From: Candidatus Kapaibacterium sp.
Lineage (GTDB): Bacteria; Bacteroidota; Ignavibacteria; Kapaibacteriales; UBA961
Length of the DNA stretch: 23,559 bases
Assembly (NCBI GenBank): GCA_023253875.1
Contig: JALRFC010000004.1
Location: 1 to 23,559, forward strand
Reading direction: 5' to 3'
Shown here one piece after another: positions 22,180 to 23,559 of this stretch. The number at the start of each line of letters is the position of its first letter. The stretch's first letter is position 1. The notes under the pieces were generated by a model. That model was given only the letters and a program-made list of their open reading frames with translations, made no database searches and was not told where the DNA came from. The position numbers were made by a program, and so were the translations under genes.

Positions 22180-23346
22180 GTGACATCCAAAACCATTTTA
22201 TATGTGGTGAATGCAAAAGTTCCTGAAGAAATCAGAGCGGAGAAAATATGCTCTTCCCTTGCTTCATTAGGACATACTGTCATCATTGTTTGCAAATGGT
22301 CCGGTGAACAAGAAGTCCGCGAATATTCACATGGATATCTCATCTCTCGCATTGGCAAAGGAACATTACTTCATGCATGTTTTCCCGGAAATCCAATCTG
22401 GACACGTGCAATTCAACATCATATCAAAGAATTCACACCGGATATCATCATTTGCAGAGAGATGATTCCAATGTTTTCCACTGTCTCTGCGCTGAATGGA
22501 AGAAATATTCCAATCATAGTGGATATGGCAGAACATTATCCAGCCGCAATGAAAGAATGGAAAAAATATCGCACGCATCCACTTTCACGATTGCTAGTCC
22601 ATACTTTACCCATTCCTGAGATGATCGAATCACATGCAGTCAAACATGCTGATGCAATCATCACGGTCTGCGAAGAACAATGTCAACGATTGAAACTACA
22701 CTATCAATTTTCGGAAAAAGCAGTATTCACGGTTCATAATACACCGGAAAAAGCCACCTTTAATAAAGTCAGTCAGGGAAGCAGAATTCCTCCAATGATA
22801 TTCGGTCATCACGGCTACTTCACACTTGAACGCAATCTGGCAAATTTGGTCTTGGGATTCGACATCGCTGCCAAACAATTCCCATCAATTGAATTATTAC
22901 TTGCCGGTACCGGTGAGACATTCGAAGATGTCGCACAACTTGTCAAGACAGTACAATCTAAAAATCGGATTCACTTGACGGGCGCATACACTGCAAAAGA
23001 TTTGACGGAACTCTATTCTAGAACCGATATTGGCATTGTACCCTATGCCGAACAGGAATTCAGACAATTCACATTGCCCAATAAGGCTTTTGATTATATG
23101 GCATGTGGAAAACCGATGATTTCATCAAGATTACAACCCATGAAAAGACTCTTGGATGAAACTGGAGCAGGAATATATGGTCCATGTTCAACCCCTGAAG
23201 ACATTGCACAATTGATTATCACCATGATGCATTCAGATGTGCGCGCAATGTCTCAGCGAGGTCTTCATGCATTTTTGGACAAATATCACTGGGAAAAAGA
23301 GTTGGAACAATTAGAATCTGCACTGATTTTTGTGAGTAGTCTGTAA
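22180..23346 (+). CDS. Family 4 glycosyltransferase
   Basis: About 388 residues, GT-B fold. The N-terminal domain starts TILYVVNAKVPEEIRAEKICSSLASLGHTVIIVC and contains PDIIICREMIPMF and the linker VKHADAIITVCEEQCQRL. The C-terminal donor-binding domain shows MIFGHHGYFTLERNL, LLLAGTGETFEDV, RIHLTGAYTAKDL, DIGIVPY and FTLPNKAFDYMACGKPMISS, where Asp replaces the more usual second Glu of the EX7E motif. It likely adds a sugar to a surface glycan on the cytoplasmic face. I chose GTG 22180, four bases after the accA stop with a GGAG upstream; ATG 22126 would overlap accA by 50 bases and add a non-homologous-looking leader. Donor and acceptor unknown. Confidence 0.87.
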   Translation: MTSKTILYVVNAKVPEEIRAEKICSSLASLGHTVIIVCKWSGEQEVREYSHGYLISRIGKGTLLHACFPGNPIWTRAIQHHIKEFTPDIIICREMIPMFSTVSALNGRNIPIIVDMAEHYPAAMKEWKKYRTHPLSRLLVHTLPIPEMIESHAVKHADAIITVCEEQCQRLKLHYQFSEKAVFTVHNTPEKATFNKVSQGSRIPPMIFGHHGYFTLERNLANLVLGFDIAAKQFPSIELLLAGTGETFEDVAQLVKTVQSKNRIHLTGAYTAKDLTELYSRTDIGIVPYAEQEFRQFTLPNKAFDYMACGKPMISSRLQPMKRLLDETGAGIYGPCSTPEDIAQLIITMMHSDVRAMSQRGLHAFLDKYHWEKELEQLESALIFVSSL

Positions 23347-23383
23347 TTCAGACCAAAAACATCCTATTATTTGAGTTTTTTTG

Positions 23384-23391
23384 TAGTTTTG
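23384..23391 (+). promoter_or_regulatory. Candidate -7 box (TAGTTTTG) before the last gene
   Basis: TAGTTTTG followed by C matches TAnnTTTG and lies 10 bases before the final ATG. A TTTG occurs 10 bases upstream, too close to be the usual -33 box. Given the very short leader it would produce, this is a weak candidate. Confidence 0.22.
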
Positions 23392-23401
23392 CAAGCAAAA
23401 T

Positions 23402-23559
23402 ATGAGTCAAAATCACATGGAACATCCCGATAATCAAGGCAATTGTGCAGTGCTTATCGTATCATGTGATAAATACAAGGATTTATGGGGACCATGCATA
23501 ACCTTGTTTAGAAGATTTTGGAATGACTGTCCATATCCGGTTTATCTCTTATCCAATAC
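23402..23559 (+). CDS. Start of a probable glycan-biosynthesis protein (3' truncated)
   Basis: The frame is open from ATG 23402 to the window edge, 52 codons. After a polar lead (MSQNHMEHPDNQGN) comes CAVLIVSCDKYKDLWGPCIT followed by LFRRFWNDCPYPVYLLSN. This opening resembles a group of hypothetical or putative glycosyltransferase proteins found in polysaccharide loci, which begin with a hydrophobic strand ending in SCDKYKDLW. The location after a GT4 gene supports a glycan role. The catalytic part is outside the window, so the function is uncertain. Confidence 0.6.
   Translation, partial: MSQNHMEHPDNQGNCAVLIVSCDKYKDLWGPCITLFRRFWNDCPYPVYLLSN

Noticed and set aside
1..23559. CRISPR arrays, tRNA or rRNA genes, insertion sequences, prophage
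   Set aside because: No regularly spaced repeats, no cloverleaf or rRNA-like stretch and no transposase, integrase or phage protein were seen by reading; a covariance-model scan was not possible.

Overview
This window is a chromosomal segment of an AT-rich, Gram-negative-type bacterium. Outer-membrane genes (a surface beta-barrel protein, an LpxH-like hydrolase, a LolD-type ATPase), a PheS with a Cys cluster and several promoter-like TAnnTTTG boxes suggest the Bacteroidota/Ignavibacteriota/Kapabacteria (FCB) group. Strong Shine-Dalgarno sequences are scarce; the clearest ones precede rplT and accA. The group is an inference from gene content and promoter style, not from a marker search. I see no tRNA, rRNA, CRISPR array, transposase, integrase or phage gene.

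Layout. (1) Positions 3-5112, plus strand: the 3' part of an Ig-like/beta-barrel surface protein, then a close-packed set (rhodanese, flavin-reductase-like protein, TIGR01777 epimerase, MurG-like glycosyltransferase) and a SPOR-domain lipoprotein-like/periplasmic protein with its own candidate promoter. A hairpin at 5111-5142 separates this from (2) 5142-14371, minus strand: infC-rpmI-rplT, a clear intrinsic terminator, pheS, lolD-like ATPase, plsC, a Yip1-type membrane protein, LpxH-like hydrolase, mannose-6-phosphate isomerase, folD, a PduO-type adenosyltransferase and hutI. (3) 14465-19285: four genes in alternating orientation (lysS +, DPM1-like glycosyltransferase -, membrane-anchored PHP-like protein +, RlmL-like methyltransferase -). 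Both convergent pairs meet with no bases between their stop codons. (4) 19286-23559, plus strand: a GT2 fused to a membrane domain and a reduced polyprenyl-phosphate sugar transferase end, accA, a GT4 glycosyltransferase, and the start of another probable glycan gene.

How they work together. The translation genes (infC, rpmI, rplT, pheS, lysS, rlmL) are interleaved with envelope genes (murG-like, plsC, lolD-like, lpxH-like, SPOR, glycosyltransferases, accA). FolD and HutI could be linked through histidine-derived one-carbon units, although no other hut gene is present. The right end looks like a surface-polysaccharide or glycolipid locus in which accA is embedded between glycosyltransferases.

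Most unusual items: the GT2-phosphoglycosyltransferase fusion with a missing catalytic core, the MurG-like enzyme altered at three diagnostic motifs, the double-anchored PHP-like protein, and the structured, possibly autoregulated infC-rpmI-rplT-pheS messenger.
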